From UBA1783 sp050950925 (GTDB lineage: Bacteria > Bacillota_I > Bacilli_A > Erysipelotrichales > Erysipelotrichaceae): DNA of 64,000 bases. Below the pieces are notes generated by a model that was not told the origin of the DNA, searched no databases, and saw nothing but the letters and a program-made list of their open reading frames with translations. Both the position numbers and the translations under genes were made by a program. The DNA lies in contig JBMNIN010000001.1 in assembly GCA_050950925.1 (NCBI GenBank), positions 248,001 to 312,000 of the forward strand, read 5' to 3'. Shown in pieces: positions 9,778-18,439 of this stretch. Positions within the stretch are counted from its first letter, which is position 1. Every line of letters begins with the position of its first letter.

Positions 9778-10257
9778 TTATTCTCCTTTCTCTTTCCATA
9801 ATTCTTTAAAAAGTACATCGCAAACTTCCTCTTCTTCTTCTGAGTGAAGAATTATTTCACAAACTTCTTTTTTTGACAGAGCTTCTATCAGTTTTGCTAA
9901 AATATGTATATGATTATTCGGATTATTTACTGCCAGTAGAATCACCGCATCTACCCGGACGAATGTATTTGGATCATCCATTAAAGCAAATTCCGGGCGA
10001 TTAACACAACGGGCGACGACCATTGACGTTTTATTAACTCCAACTGAATCTCCATGTGCCAAAGATATCGTAATATCTTTAAATTTCAATCCTGTTGGAG
10101 ATTTTTTTTCTCTTTCAATTACCTGCTGTTTGTAAATATTTTCAACTAATCCTTCTTTTATCAGCATATCTACACAGTGCCCAATCGTTTCTTCGAAATT
10201 AAAACCCGGCTCATTTAGTTCAATAAGATTCTTATTCAGTATTAATGTATCTTCCAT
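9778..10257 (-). CDS. PTS IIA component (fructose/mannitol/galactitol type)
   Basis: A 159-residue PTS_EIIA_2 domain. His68 in SLAHGDS matches the phospho-accepting histidine, followed by VGVNKTSM. The VRVDAVILLAVNNPNNHIHILAKL segment is typical of the domain. It would take phosphate from HPr and pass it to the IIB at 12979. It is separated from its IIB and IIC partners by two TrpA-like genes and the TrpB-like gene, an interleaving that argues that transporter and TrpA/TrpB-like proteins are one functional unit. Confidence 0.9.
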   Translation of the reverse strand: MEDTLILNKNLIELNEPGFNFEETIGHCVDMLIKEGLVENIYKQQVIEREKKSPTGLKFKDITISLAHGDSVGVNKTSMVVARCVNRPEFALMDDPNTFVRVDAVILLAVNNPNNHIHILAKLIEALSKKEVCEIILHSEEEEEVCDVLFKELWKEKGE

Positions 10258-10266
10258 ACCGTCACC

Positions 10267-11109
10267 TTATAGAGCTGCTGCTTTCATTTCCTTCAAAAAT
10301 TTCAGGATTTCTTCATTACTCTCTCCATTTACCATTCTGGTAAATAAAGCGCTGCCAAACATAACATGCAACCCTAATTCATGTACCATTTTATGGACCT
10401 GTTGTGGAGTTGATATTCCGCATACCGCTACTATTGGGCATGGTCTGTTATATTGCTCTTGGACTTTCTTGATTGAATTTTTTGCCTTTAGAAGTTTCTC
10501 ATATGGAAAATCATCAACTTCTCCTGTCTTTCCACCTTTAGTGGCTATCAGAAAACAAAAACCATATGATTTTTTAACAACTTCAACAAAATCCTTATAA
10601 GCTTTACTTCCTTCTTCTGATAAAGCCAGATCGACGCTGATACAATTTACAAAATCAATTCCATTGTTTCTTAATTTCTGGTAAAACCCTAATGGGTCGT
10701 TATCATGGACAACTGGGTAATCCGGTACATCAACTATGTCAATATTCAGTTTTTTCAGTTCAGATATATAGTTATCTTCACCCATTTTTCTTAAGCCGCC
10801 ATAAAAACCCACCGGCATGAATATCTGATCGGGATAAGCTTCTACCAGCTTTCCAAAAGTTGAAAATGATTGTTTATAGTCAATTCCTTCCTCAGCTGCC
10901 TGCTTCATTATTCTCTGAATTCTTGGACCCTGCATCCAGGGAAAGCGATAAGGAACAGCCAGTTGAATTACATCAATGCCCGCTTCAACCAGAAGAGAAG
11001 CAATGTTTAATTGAGTTTCTGGAATTGGAGATAGCATCGGAATTTCAACAATTATCCCTCCTTTTCCCTGGCTTTCATAATCATTAAATAGATTTTCTAT
11101 TCTTGACAT
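10267..11109 (-). CDS. TrpA-like TIM-barrel protein, paralogue II (catalytic Glu and Asp both Gln)
   Basis: A 280-residue protein that aligns without gaps to TrpA over the first 70 residues. At the two catalytic positions it has Gln49 (VIQLAVP) and Gln60 (WMQGPRI). The phosphate-binding turns are still recognisable (TKGGKTGE, AVCGIST, MFGSALF). With both acids changed to amides, ordinary retro-aldol chemistry of TrpA is unlikely; it may bind a related phosphorylated ligand, act by another mechanism, or serve as a structural partner. It shares about the same fold and operon with paralogues I and III but is strongly diverged from both. Confidence 0.85.
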   Translation of the reverse strand: MSRIENLFNDYESQGKGGIIVEIPMLSPIPETQLNIASLLVEAGIDVIQLAVPYRFPWMQGPRIQRIMKQAAEEGIDYKQSFSTFGKLVEAYPDQIFMPVGFYGGLRKMGEDNYISELKKLNIDIVDVPDYPVVHDNDPLGFYQKLRNNGIDFVNCISVDLALSEEGSKAYKDFVEVVKKSYGFCFLIATKGGKTGEVDDFPYEKLLKAKNSIKKVQEQYNRPCPIVAVCGISTPQQVHKMVHELGLHVMFGSALFTRMVNGESNEEILKFLKEMKAAAL

Positions 11110-11130
11110 ATTTATCGCCTCCTTTAACTA

Positions 11131-11982
11131 CTAATAATTACACATTTCTCTAATGCTTTTAACATATTTTGCAACTTCTTCTAGTGGTTTTCCTTCCAGT
11201 ATCATGTCAATATAAGCACTTCCAATCATAAAGCTTTCAGCTTTTGATTCCTTTAATTTATTTAAGTCTTCTTCATTTCTGATGCCGCAGACTATTGATA
11301 CAGTGCAATCATTGTTTCCTTTTGCTTTCATCATGTTTTTAACATTTGCAACAGCCTCTTTTAATTGCTGATTTGTAAGTTTTTTATCTGATCCTGACTG
11401 TCCTCCCGGAGCATTCATAACAAATACGAAACCTCTTGATAGCCTGCATGTTTCTTCCAGCAACTTATAATCAATAGTACCTGGAACAGACATGGCTTCT
11501 TCATATGAAATATTCAATATCAGATGACGGTCATTATCTATGCACCACTTATACAAACCATACTTATCATCAGTCTGAAGTAATGGATAATTTGGTAAAT
11601 CATAACCATCAACTTCGGCATCCTCTGATAACTTCAGAAATCTGTCTTGACCCATAGTCAAGGCAGTTTCATAGAGAGTCATATCAATAATTGGCATTGC
11701 CGGATACTTTTCTCTTATTTTTTTAATAAATTTGAAAATATCTTCTCTTGTGATTCCGGCATGTCTTGGTATTCTGGCAGCTGTCTGCAGCGTTCTTCCT
11801 TCCATCCAAGGCATCCAGTTAACAATATGCACCATCATAATATCAACACCTGACTCAACCAGCATATCCACCACTTCAAGTGACTTCTCCATTGATTGCG
11901 GCATTATTGGCGCCAGGCCAATAAAAGCCAGTCTGTTCTCTTTTTGTGCCTGTTCAATTACTCTGTTGATTCTATTTGTCAT
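11131..11982 (-). CDS. TrpA-like TIM-barrel protein, paralogue III (active site altered)
   Basis: A 283-residue TrpA-like protein. With a one-residue offset, the catalytic Glu49 position is Met50 and Asp60 is Glu61 (WMEGRTL). The phosphate-site segments APGGQSG, IVCGIRN and FMIGSAYID remain. It shares the PWM[QE]G motif with paralogue II, so II and III are closer to each other than to I. Its start overlaps the TrpB-like gene end by 4 bp, as trpA and trpB are coupled in trp operons, which suggests that this paralogue (or the set) pairs with the TrpB-like protein. The reaction is unknown. Confidence 0.85.
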   Translation of the reverse strand: MTNRINRVIEQAQKENRLAFIGLAPIMPQSMEKSLEVVDMLVESGVDIMMVHIVNWMPWMEGRTLQTAARIPRHAGITREDIFKFIKKIREKYPAMPIIDMTLYETALTMGQDRFLKLSEDAEVDGYDLPNYPLLQTDDKYGLYKWCIDNDRHLILNISYEEAMSVPGTIDYKLLEETCRLSRGFVFVMNAPGGQSGSDKKLTNQQLKEAVANVKNMMKAKGNNDCTVSIVCGIRNEEDLNKLKESKAESFMIGSAYIDMILEGKPLEEVAKYVKSIREMCNY

Positions 11983-12968
11983 AGGTTTGTTCCTTTCCTG
12001 AGTTTTTTAACAACTTTCAGACTGTATCTGTTTTCATCAGCAGACAAAACAGCATAGCTTTGCAATGATAAAGGGTATTTATACATTGCACATAGTTTTT
12101 TATCTATTTTCTCCACATCAAAAATAACCCTTTTCACCTTGCCTTTTTCGTACATATCAACTAACTCCGGAGAAAGCACTCTGTCAACAAGATTGTTTCT
12201 TCTTACTTTGGTCAAAGTGCCACAAAAACTATCAACTTCCTCAGTCATATTAGGATAAACATCACATTCATATGTTTCATATTGCTGGATTGTTTCTTTA
12301 ATCAAACCTATTGCTGTAGAACCCGATACAACAGGTATGATTATTTTGTCAAAAGAAAGATTGTTGTCTCTAATGAATTTCTCAAATGCCTGATAATATT
12401 TTCTCAAAAAGTAAGAAGCGATGTTTACTTGTGGAAAAGCACCAGTATTACATCTCATGTTTATAACATGTTTGTCTTCACTTTCTGCCAGCCATTCTTG
12501 GAAAGCATACATTTCAGGAAGATTAATAATTTCCTGACACTGTTTTTTACAGACTTCAACACCCATCAGTTTTAACTGGGTAATCACTGTCTCGACTTCA
12601 GCCAGTTCTTTTGTAACATACATTTTGAGTTTAAGTCCCAAATCATTACATACTGTTGCGATCATTATTGCTTCATCAACAAACCTGCATCCGGCAAGCA
12701 TCTGTTTTTTATTCAGATGCTTACCTAACAGGGCTGTTCCAAAAACAGCGTAATAGTTCTCAGGGACACAGACTGTTAATTCATCAAGCAACTCAAATCT
12801 TCCATTATATTTTTCTGTCAGTTGCTTAAAATCGTTTTTAAATTCTTCTTTTTCAACAACTGATTTAAATTGATTATAATAATGGTCACAAAATGGCGAG
12901 AATGCATCAGCTACAAAACATCCGCCATATTCTCCAAACCATAGTTTATCATTTTGAATTAACATCAT
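11979..12968 (-). CDS. TrpB-like protein lacking the PLP lysine (probable pseudoenzyme)
   Basis: 329 residues against about 395 for TrpB. The N-terminal WFGEYGGCFV matches the TrpB FGxFGG opening, and residues 70-140 align without gaps to the Salmonella TrpB segment from His86 (GTALLGKHLNKK against GQALLAKRMGK; QLKLMGVEV against RMRLMGAEV). The PLP-binding Lys87 is Asn71, Glu109 is Gly93, and the GAGQHG loop is replaced by RFVDEA. The PLP-phosphate loop survives only in part (SGSTAIG). PLP catalysis of the TrpB type is therefore unlikely. It may be an allosteric or scaffolding partner for the TrpA paralogues. GAGG lies 8 nt before the ATG used. Confidence 0.8.
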   Translation of the reverse strand: MMLIQNDKLWFGEYGGCFVADAFSPFCDHYYNQFKSVVEKEEFKNDFKQLTEKYNGRFELLDELTVCVPENYYAVFGTALLGKHLNKKQMLAGCRFVDEAIMIATVCNDLGLKLKMYVTKELAEVETVITQLKLMGVEVCKKQCQEIINLPEMYAFQEWLAESEDKHVINMRCNTGAFPQVNIASYFLRKYYQAFEKFIRDNNLSFDKIIIPVVSGSTAIGLIKETIQQYETYECDVYPNMTEEVDSFCGTLTKVRRNNLVDRVLSPELVDMYEKGKVKRVIFDVEKIDKKLCAMYKYPLSLQSYAVLSADENRYSLKVVKKLRKGTNL

Positions 12969-12978
12969 AACTATTACC

Positions 12979-13266
12979 TCACTCTTCTTTTAATTTCTCT
13001 AATATTTCATTTAATGTCTTTTCTATTCCAATGCCTGTTAAAAGTGATGCAGATGAAACAGAAGGACAACCTAAATCTTCCGGCAGCCTTGTAGCCGCAA
13101 CAATCAAATCAGGCTTATGAATTCTAATCTTTGCAGGAACTTCAATAACCTTACATGTTTCGACTTTGCAATCAACATTGTTTTCTCTTAAAAATTTTTC
13201 AACTTTCATTTGTACGTTTTTACTGGTAACACCACCAGTTCCACAGGCTACAAATATTTTCTTCAT
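12979..13266 (-). CDS. PTS IIB component, galactitol type
   Basis: 95 residues with the IIB phosphocysteine loop ACGTGGVTS (Cys8) at the N-terminus and the GatB-like middle KPDLIVAATRL. It accepts phosphate from IIA and phosphorylates the sugar during IIC transport. AAGGAG lies 8-9 nt upstream of the ATG. It is followed after 10 bp by the TrpB-like gene and preceded by IIC. Confidence 0.92.
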   Translation of the reverse strand: MKKIFVACGTGGVTSKNVQMKVEKFLRENNVDCKVETCKVIEVPAKIRIHKPDLIVAATRLPEDLGCPSVSSASLLTGIGIEKTLNEILEKLKEE

Positions 13267-13285
13267 TTATTTCAACTCCTTAATT

Positions 13286-14545
13286 TTATGCAAACAAATT
13301 AAATATCGCAGCAACCAGCCATGACAGCCATGTTGAAGATCCGCCTATTGATGTTGAAACCGCATCTAATGGAAGTCCATTTAACGCAGCTGCAGCAGTA
13401 TACCATTCAGCTGTCCAGGTACACACATACAGTGCAATAGTAAATACAAAAATTCCACATATCAGGCCTCTGAAGATATTCTTTTTACAGAAAGGCATAC
13501 AGCAGGAAATCAAAAACGGACAGGCAATTGCCAGGTCAGCCAATGGCATTACTTTGTTTCCTGGTAAAATGAAAGCTAATAAAATTACAAGTGGAACCAA
13601 CAGGATACCTGTAGCCATAACATCCGGCATACCGACTAAAATAGCTGCATCCAGTCCGATATATAACTTCCTGTTTAATCTCTTTTCTGAGAATTCTCGC
13701 ATTCCATCAGCTACTGGAGTAATACCTTCAATCAGTACATTCAGTACTTTTGGGAAAACAATCATAAATGCAGCGATAGTTACGCCCAAAAACATAGTAT
13801 CCCCAAATTTATATCCAGCAACAATACCGATTAAACATCCCATAAAAAAGCCGATTGTTGAAGGTTGCACCATACCACCAAATCTTCTTTCTATTTTTTC
13901 TGCATCCCAGTCAATCTTCGCCAGTGCTGGAATTTTTTCGATAATCCAGTTAACAAAGATGCCCACAGGAGCAAACACTATTGCATTACCATGAGGAATC
14001 GATACGCCTTCAAGTCCGTATTGTTCCGCAATAGCAGGAGCTGTCAAATCCGCCAGTTTCAAACAGACAATTTCAGAAATAACAAAACCAATAATTGCAT
14101 AAACTACATTATTAGTAATTGCCATAATGAAAGCTGAAGTTAATGCCCAGATAAAGTAGTTAAAAATGTCAACATCAAATGTATCAGTAAATTTGATTAA
14201 AATTAAAATGATATTAACTACTAAGCCAATTGGCAACAATAATGGATAAAAACTCAGCGGCATACAAACCTGTGTCTGCATTGCTCCTATACCGGCATCG
14301 ACAATACTTAGGTTTATTCCTGTTTTCTGTACAAATGCCATAACTGCAGGAATTGCTGTACTACAGAACATTCCTGTCATTGCACCCATGGCAATCATAC
14401 CCGCAGATACATAAATCGCAGCTTTTAAAGCTTCGAACGGTTTTAGTTTTGCCATTGTCAGACCGATTATTAAAATACCTAACATAATCATAATTGAAGA
14501 TGGCAAAGCACCGTACCAATTTAAAATTGATTCTAAAAATTTCAT
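13286..14545 (-). CDS. PTS IIC component, galactitol (Gat/Sgc) family
   Basis: A 419-residue membrane protein with about ten hydrophobic segments and GatC-family features: the N-terminal helix MLGILIIGL, the loop MPLSFYPLLLP, the conserved SIPHGNAIVFAP and GITPVADGMREFSEKRL with LYIGLDAAILVGMPDVMATG near the C-terminal third. Known family substrates are polyols and related compounds such as galactitol; the true substrate here cannot be read from sequence. It is the first gene of the minus-strand operon, with the promoter in the spacer shared with nagA. Confidence 0.92.
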   Translation of the reverse strand: MKFLESILNWYGALPSSIMIMLGILIIGLTMAKLKPFEALKAAIYVSAGMIAMGAMTGMFCSTAIPAVMAFVQKTGINLSIVDAGIGAMQTQVCMPLSFYPLLLPIGLVVNIILILIKFTDTFDVDIFNYFIWALTSAFIMAITNNVVYAIIGFVISEIVCLKLADLTAPAIAEQYGLEGVSIPHGNAIVFAPVGIFVNWIIEKIPALAKIDWDAEKIERRFGGMVQPSTIGFFMGCLIGIVAGYKFGDTMFLGVTIAAFMIVFPKVLNVLIEGITPVADGMREFSEKRLNRKLYIGLDAAILVGMPDVMATGILLVPLVILLAFILPGNKVMPLADLAIACPFLISCCMPFCKKNIFRGLICGIFVFTIALYVCTWTAEWYTAAAALNGLPLDAVSTSIGGSSTWLSWLVAAIFNLFA

Positions 14546-14587
14546 ATTATTTTCCTTTCCGGGGGGTTTTTCTCCCTCTCTAATTCA

Positions 14588-14634
14588 ATTATACGTTTCA
14601 TCATTCCATTATAAAAGTTTCATTTTTTGGACAA
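14588..14634 (-). promoter_or_regulatory. Predicted promoter of the PTS-TrpA/TrpB operon
   Basis: A consensus -10 TATAAT (14608-14613) on the minus strand is preceded by TTGTCC (14629-14634) with a 15-bp spacer, slightly short for sigma-A. A second TATAAT at 14588-14593 lacks a good -35. The 317-bp spacer (14546-14862) is shared with nagA, so the PRD regulator could act on either gene. No clear CAT, RAT or cre site was identified. Confidence 0.5.
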
Positions 14635-14807
14635 TTATTTAGTGCAAAAAAGGTACTGTCTTTAATTTTTTTGCAACACTTATACATTTCAGATAGCCAG
14701 TAAATCCTGGGTATAAAGAAAAACATATATAATTGCAACAAATACAGACAAAGCTTATTGAGAGTTATTATCAATATATAACTTGCTTATACGACTTTTA
14801 TGAAACA

Positions 14808-14836
14808 TTAACAAATTGTCAAAAAAGCTTTACAAT
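14808..14836 (+). promoter_or_regulatory. Predicted promoter of nagA
   Basis: TTAACA (14808-14813), a 17-bp spacer and TACAAT (14831-14836). The mRNA start would be about 20 nt before the ATG, leaving a short leader with an AGAGGA ribosome site. Confidence 0.6.
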
Positions 14837-14862
14837 AAAAGGGAGGAAAAGAGGACCGGCTT

Positions 14863-16005
14863 ATGAAAACACTGATTAAAAATGTTGTAGTTATCCAAAA
14901 AGATAAGAAGTTTAATGGTTCAATTTTAATAGAAGATGGAATCATCAGGCAGATTTTTGAAGATAAAGACTATGACATTCACGATGGCATAATAATTAAT
15001 GGAAACGGGCTTTTCTTAGCTCCCGGAATGGTAGATATTCATATTCATGGCAGTTATGGTTATGACTTTATCAATAATCCAAAAGAAACTGTCAATATTG
15101 TCTCAAAAGGTCTGGTTAAAGAGGGAACAACTTCTTTTCTGGCATCCCTGACAGTTTTATCGCATAACGATACTTTGCAATTACTGAAAGCTTATCAGAA
15201 TATCGAAGAAAAACAGGCAGGTGCTAATTTTTTGGGTGTTCATTTAGAGGGTCCTTATCTTTCTTATGAGAAAAAACAACTGATGGATGGCAGATATCTT
15301 AGAAATCCCAGCCTTAGTGAATTTGATGAAATGTTGCAGTCTGCTAAAGGAAAACTTAAATATATGACCATTGCTCCTGAACTGGAGAATATGGATGGTT
15401 TTATTAAATATGCCTGTGATAAGGTTGTTTTATCAATTGGCCATACCGTGGCAGATTGTAGAACTACATTAAATGCTCTTAGCCTGGGATGTAAAAGTTT
15501 TACCCACCTGTACAATGGTATGGGCCAGCATTTACATCGTCAGCCATCAACTGTTACAGCAGCCTTAACTGATGACAATGCTTATAGTGAACTGATTGTC
15601 GATGGCAATCATATTCATCCTGATGTAATCAGAGCTACTTACAGGATTTTAGGAAGCAATCAGATTATACTGATTACAGATTCCATGTCAGCAAAAAAAA
15701 TGCCTGATGGAGAATATATCTTTTCTAATCTGGTCTGCAGAAAACAGGGCGACAGAATCAATGTTGTTGAAACAGGTATGTTTGCCGGTTCGGTAATTAC
15801 CCAGCTTGATGCCATTAAAAACATGAAAAATTATTGTAACTGTGATGAAGTTGATTTATTTAAAATGGCCAGTTATAATCCCTGTAAATTATTAGGCCTT
15901 GCTAACAAAGGTTCTGTTGAAGAAGGAAAAGAGGCAGATTTAATCCTGTTGGACAGCAATTTGAATTTAAAAGCTACTTTTGTAGCTGGAAAACAGGTTT
16001 ATTAA
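14863..16005 (+). CDS. nagA: N-acetylglucosamine-6-phosphate deacetylase
   Basis: A 380-residue amidohydrolase that removes acetate from GlcNAc-6-P. The usual landmarks are present: VDIHIHGSYGYDF (metal-site HxH), HLEGPYLS (Glu), SIGHTVAD (His), THLYNGM (His) and ILITDSMSA (catalytic Asp), with a C-terminal KGSVEEGKEADLILLD closing the small beta domain. It is divergent from the galactitol-type PTS operon and followed by a strong terminator, with no nagB beside it. It could serve amino-sugar recycling, or its location could mean that the PTS substrate contains or yields an N-acetyl amino sugar; the second is speculation. Confidence 0.95.
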   Translation: MKTLIKNVVVIQKDKKFNGSILIEDGIIRQIFEDKDYDIHDGIIINGNGLFLAPGMVDIHIHGSYGYDFINNPKETVNIVSKGLVKEGTTSFLASLTVLSHNDTLQLLKAYQNIEEKQAGANFLGVHLEGPYLSYEKKQLMDGRYLRNPSLSEFDEMLQSAKGKLKYMTIAPELENMDGFIKYACDKVVLSIGHTVADCRTTLNALSLGCKSFTHLYNGMGQHLHRQPSTVTAALTDDNAYSELIVDGNHIHPDVIRATYRILGSNQIILITDSMSAKKMPDGEYIFSNLVCRKQGDRINVVETGMFAGSVITQLDAIKNMKNYCNCDEVDLFKMASYNPCKLLGLANKGSVEEGKEADLILLDSNLNLKATFVAGKQVY

Positions 16006-16126
16006 AACTCTGTTTATTGATTATCAGGGACATGATAATTGAAGAATATTTCCTTTTATTCTTTCCCTTTTAATGTAATCCTCTCTTTATCTGTTCTCTA
16101 CCGCCGTTACCATATAAAATTACATA

Positions 16127-16180
16127 AAAAACCTCCTGTCAGATATCATCCGTTATTTCCTGCAGGAGGTTTGTTTCTTT
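16127..16180. terminator. Bidirectional terminator between nagA and the wall protein
   Basis: A 10-bp perfect stem AAACCTCCTG / CAGGAGGTTT around a loop of about 22 nt, with T-rich tails on both strands; it lies between convergent genes. Confidence 0.85.
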
Positions 16181-16200
16181 AAGTTTTTAACAATTTATTT

Positions 16201-18186
16201 CTATTTGTTTTTTCTTTTTTTGTCGTAAACAATTGCTGTTATAATACCTAAGCCGCTCATAAACATAACTGTCATCAACATACCGATATTTATATCACCT
16301 GTTGGCGGAGTATATTTAGAATAAACAGCAATAATAGTAGTATCCTCTAAAATATTAGTTCCATTATGATTCCATGTTCCTACATAGCCTGCTTTTGGTG
16401 GAACATTAGGAACATTAGCAACATTGTCATTTTCCTGAACCCTCATACTTGCAACAACATTTCCATCTGCCATATAAGTTACCAGGAAGATCTGCTTTGA
16501 ATAATCAATACAAATCATTTCCTCTGAATATGGATTACCTGTATATGGTGGAACTGCAGCTGGCGGACTTGCCGCAAAGCCTTCATTATTCAGTTGCTGC
16601 TTATATCCTGGGCGTACATAAAATTGATATCCATCAGCAGGATCAAGCCCAACAATACCCGTAGCTGAACTATAATCTAAATCAGCATCCAAGTATAAAT
16701 ATAAAGCAAGGTTTTGACCAGACGATGAACCGGCAATCCATTGTTTACCACAGTTTTCAAGTGATTCTGCAGAAACTGAACCGCCTCGAACTACAATTAT
16801 TCCAAGAAAAGCTCCATTATAAACCGTTGCAAAATCATTTAGACCATTATCCGGAAGATTATTTATACCAGTTAAATTAGAGTTCTTTACATTAGCTTCA
16901 CTATTTTCACCATATACTGCAAGAGCTGCATAACCTGTTAAATCACACTCTTCTACATTCAGATAAGCTCTATCAGCTGAATTTCCGACATGAAGCGCAT
17001 AGCGATTTATATCAGCAACTTTAACTTTATATAAGTACACATTACAATCTTCGCCAATGACATTTATACCGTTTTCACAATTAATATTATCTCCATAAAT
17101 ATCAAGATTTTTAATAGTAACTCCATCTGTGCCGGTATTGTTGATGTTAATAACGCTTCCAGCAGAAGAGGTTAATTTTATTTTTCTGCCAAAAGGAAGA
17201 ACGTTATCAATACTGTCAAGCACAACTGAACCGTTTATTTCAATTGGCTGGTCTATGGCAGTACTTCTCAGTATTTTAACAGTCTCACCATTATCAACCG
17301 CATCCTGAATTTCTTCATACAGATTTCCATTCTCATCTAATGCAACAGCAGTATAAATATCTCCGTTGACAGTTGTTAAATGATCAACTTCAACAAAACA
17401 ATCATATTTGCCATCAGGCGCTACATTTATTATTGCATAAGAATCTGCATTGAATTTATCTTTACCTTCAATAGTACTATTTGTAACTCTTACCTGAGTG
17501 CCTTCTGCTCCATAAGGTTCAGGATAAGGTGCATAATTGGTGTACACGTAATTAAGCATAATTGCTGCATGGTCCAATGTGGCAGAATCAACCCGACTGT
17601 AAAGAGTTGAATTACTAATATTCATTTTCATAGCAGAGGTCCATATATAAATTGCACTCCTACCTTCAAAATAGCTGTTAGTAATATTGACATTACATCC
17701 ATATGCCTGCAAACTACAAAGCATTGCATAGTCAGGAAAACCTGAACCTGAACCACTGGCTCTTACATTGTCAAGGATTAAATTAAAATCTTCATAAACA
17801 TAAATAATAGCTTGAGCAGTATCCGAAATAATCGATAGATTTTTAATGGTTATATTACTGCCTTCAGCCCCGATAGCAACCGCAGTATAAGATCCCGGAT
17901 AAGTAATAGTATGATTGTCTCCGTTAATCGTAACTGCGCCATCGGCAATTGCTATACAATCATTATTACCGAGAACAATATCTTTTACCAGAATAATTTC
18001 TAAATCTTCTTCCGGGTTGAAGTTTTGTATAGCAGTATTTAACTGGGCTACTGTATAAATCGGATCAGGAGCACCTCCACCAACTTTACTGACTTCGGCT
18101 ATTCTGCCTTCCGCAAATATTGTAGCAGGAAAACAACAAATTAATATTGCCAGACATACTACAATTTTTAATATATATTTCCTCAT
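16201..18186 (-). CDS. Wall-anchored beta-helix surface protein with InlB-like repeat
   Basis: 661 residues. A signal peptide (MRKYILKIVV to FAEG) is followed by a long right-handed beta-helix region (about 60-520) rich in Ile/Asn ladders such as ITIKNLSI and VTIKNLDIYG. Residues about 565-625 form a Listeria-Bacteroides (InlB B-type) repeat (VTYMADGNVV ... GTWNHNGT). The C-terminus is a sortase-type sorting signal: PPTGD in place of LPxTG, a hydrophobic segment, then DKKRKNK. It is probably displayed on the cell wall as an adhesin or glycan-binding protein. No catalytic residues are evident. Confidence 0.85.
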   Translation of the reverse strand: MRKYILKIVVCLAILICCFPATIFAEGRIAEVSKVGGGAPDPIYTVAQLNTAIQNFNPEEDLEIILVKDIVLGNNDCIAIADGAVTINGDNHTITYPGSYTAVAIGAEGSNITIKNLSIISDTAQAIIYVYEDFNLILDNVRASGSGSGFPDYAMLCSLQAYGCNVNITNSYFEGRSAIYIWTSAMKMNISNSTLYSRVDSATLDHAAIMLNYVYTNYAPYPEPYGAEGTQVRVTNSTIEGKDKFNADSYAIINVAPDGKYDCFVEVDHLTTVNGDIYTAVALDENGNLYEEIQDAVDNGETVKILRSTAIDQPIEINGSVVLDSIDNVLPFGRKIKLTSSAGSVININNTGTDGVTIKNLDIYGDNINCENGINVIGEDCNVYLYKVKVADINRYALHVGNSADRAYLNVEECDLTGYAALAVYGENSEANVKNSNLTGINNLPDNGLNDFATVYNGAFLGIIVVRGGSVSAESLENCGKQWIAGSSSGQNLALYLYLDADLDYSSATGIVGLDPADGYQFYVRPGYKQQLNNEGFAASPPAAVPPYTGNPYSEEMICIDYSKQIFLVTYMADGNVVASMRVQENDNVANVPNVPPKAGYVGTWNHNGTNILEDTTIIAVYSKYTPPTGDINIGMLMTVMFMSGLGIITAIVYDKKRKNK

Positions 18187-18387
18187 TTCCTTTCACCTCA
18201 CTTAATCTGTTTTATCCACTCAAACATTGATGTGTTTCAGGTTGTTCTTATCCATTAAAATCCATATCACTGTTATACAAATCAAGGATACATAGTCTGA
18301 CAGAATATAATCTTTTTCTGTCCCAATGCCGATGTGCAAGATATAAAATAAACCTTAACAACATTAGCAAACATTCAATTGACATTA

Positions 18388-18439
18388 TTATATATTCAAA
18401 TATATTTATAATCATAACTATTATAGCAACTGACTATAC
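18388..18439. repeat. Left copy of the IS target-site duplication (52-bp identical tract)
   Basis: A 52-bp tract beginning TTATATATTC and ending ACTGACTATAC is identical to 20445-20496. If the last C belongs to the element's CCC end, the duplication is 51 bp. Confidence 0.9.

Noticed and set aside
8992..12968. Reading the TrpA/TrpB-like genes as a tryptophan biosynthesis operon
   Set aside because: No trpE, G, D, C or F is nearby, three TrpA-like copies are present, the TrpB-like protein lacks its PLP lysine, and the genes are interleaved with PTS genes.
14546..14862. Possible cre (catabolite repression) site in the nagA/PTS spacer
   Set aside because: TGAAACGTATAATT resembles the consensus only after shifting, and the central CG is misplaced; not reported as a feature.
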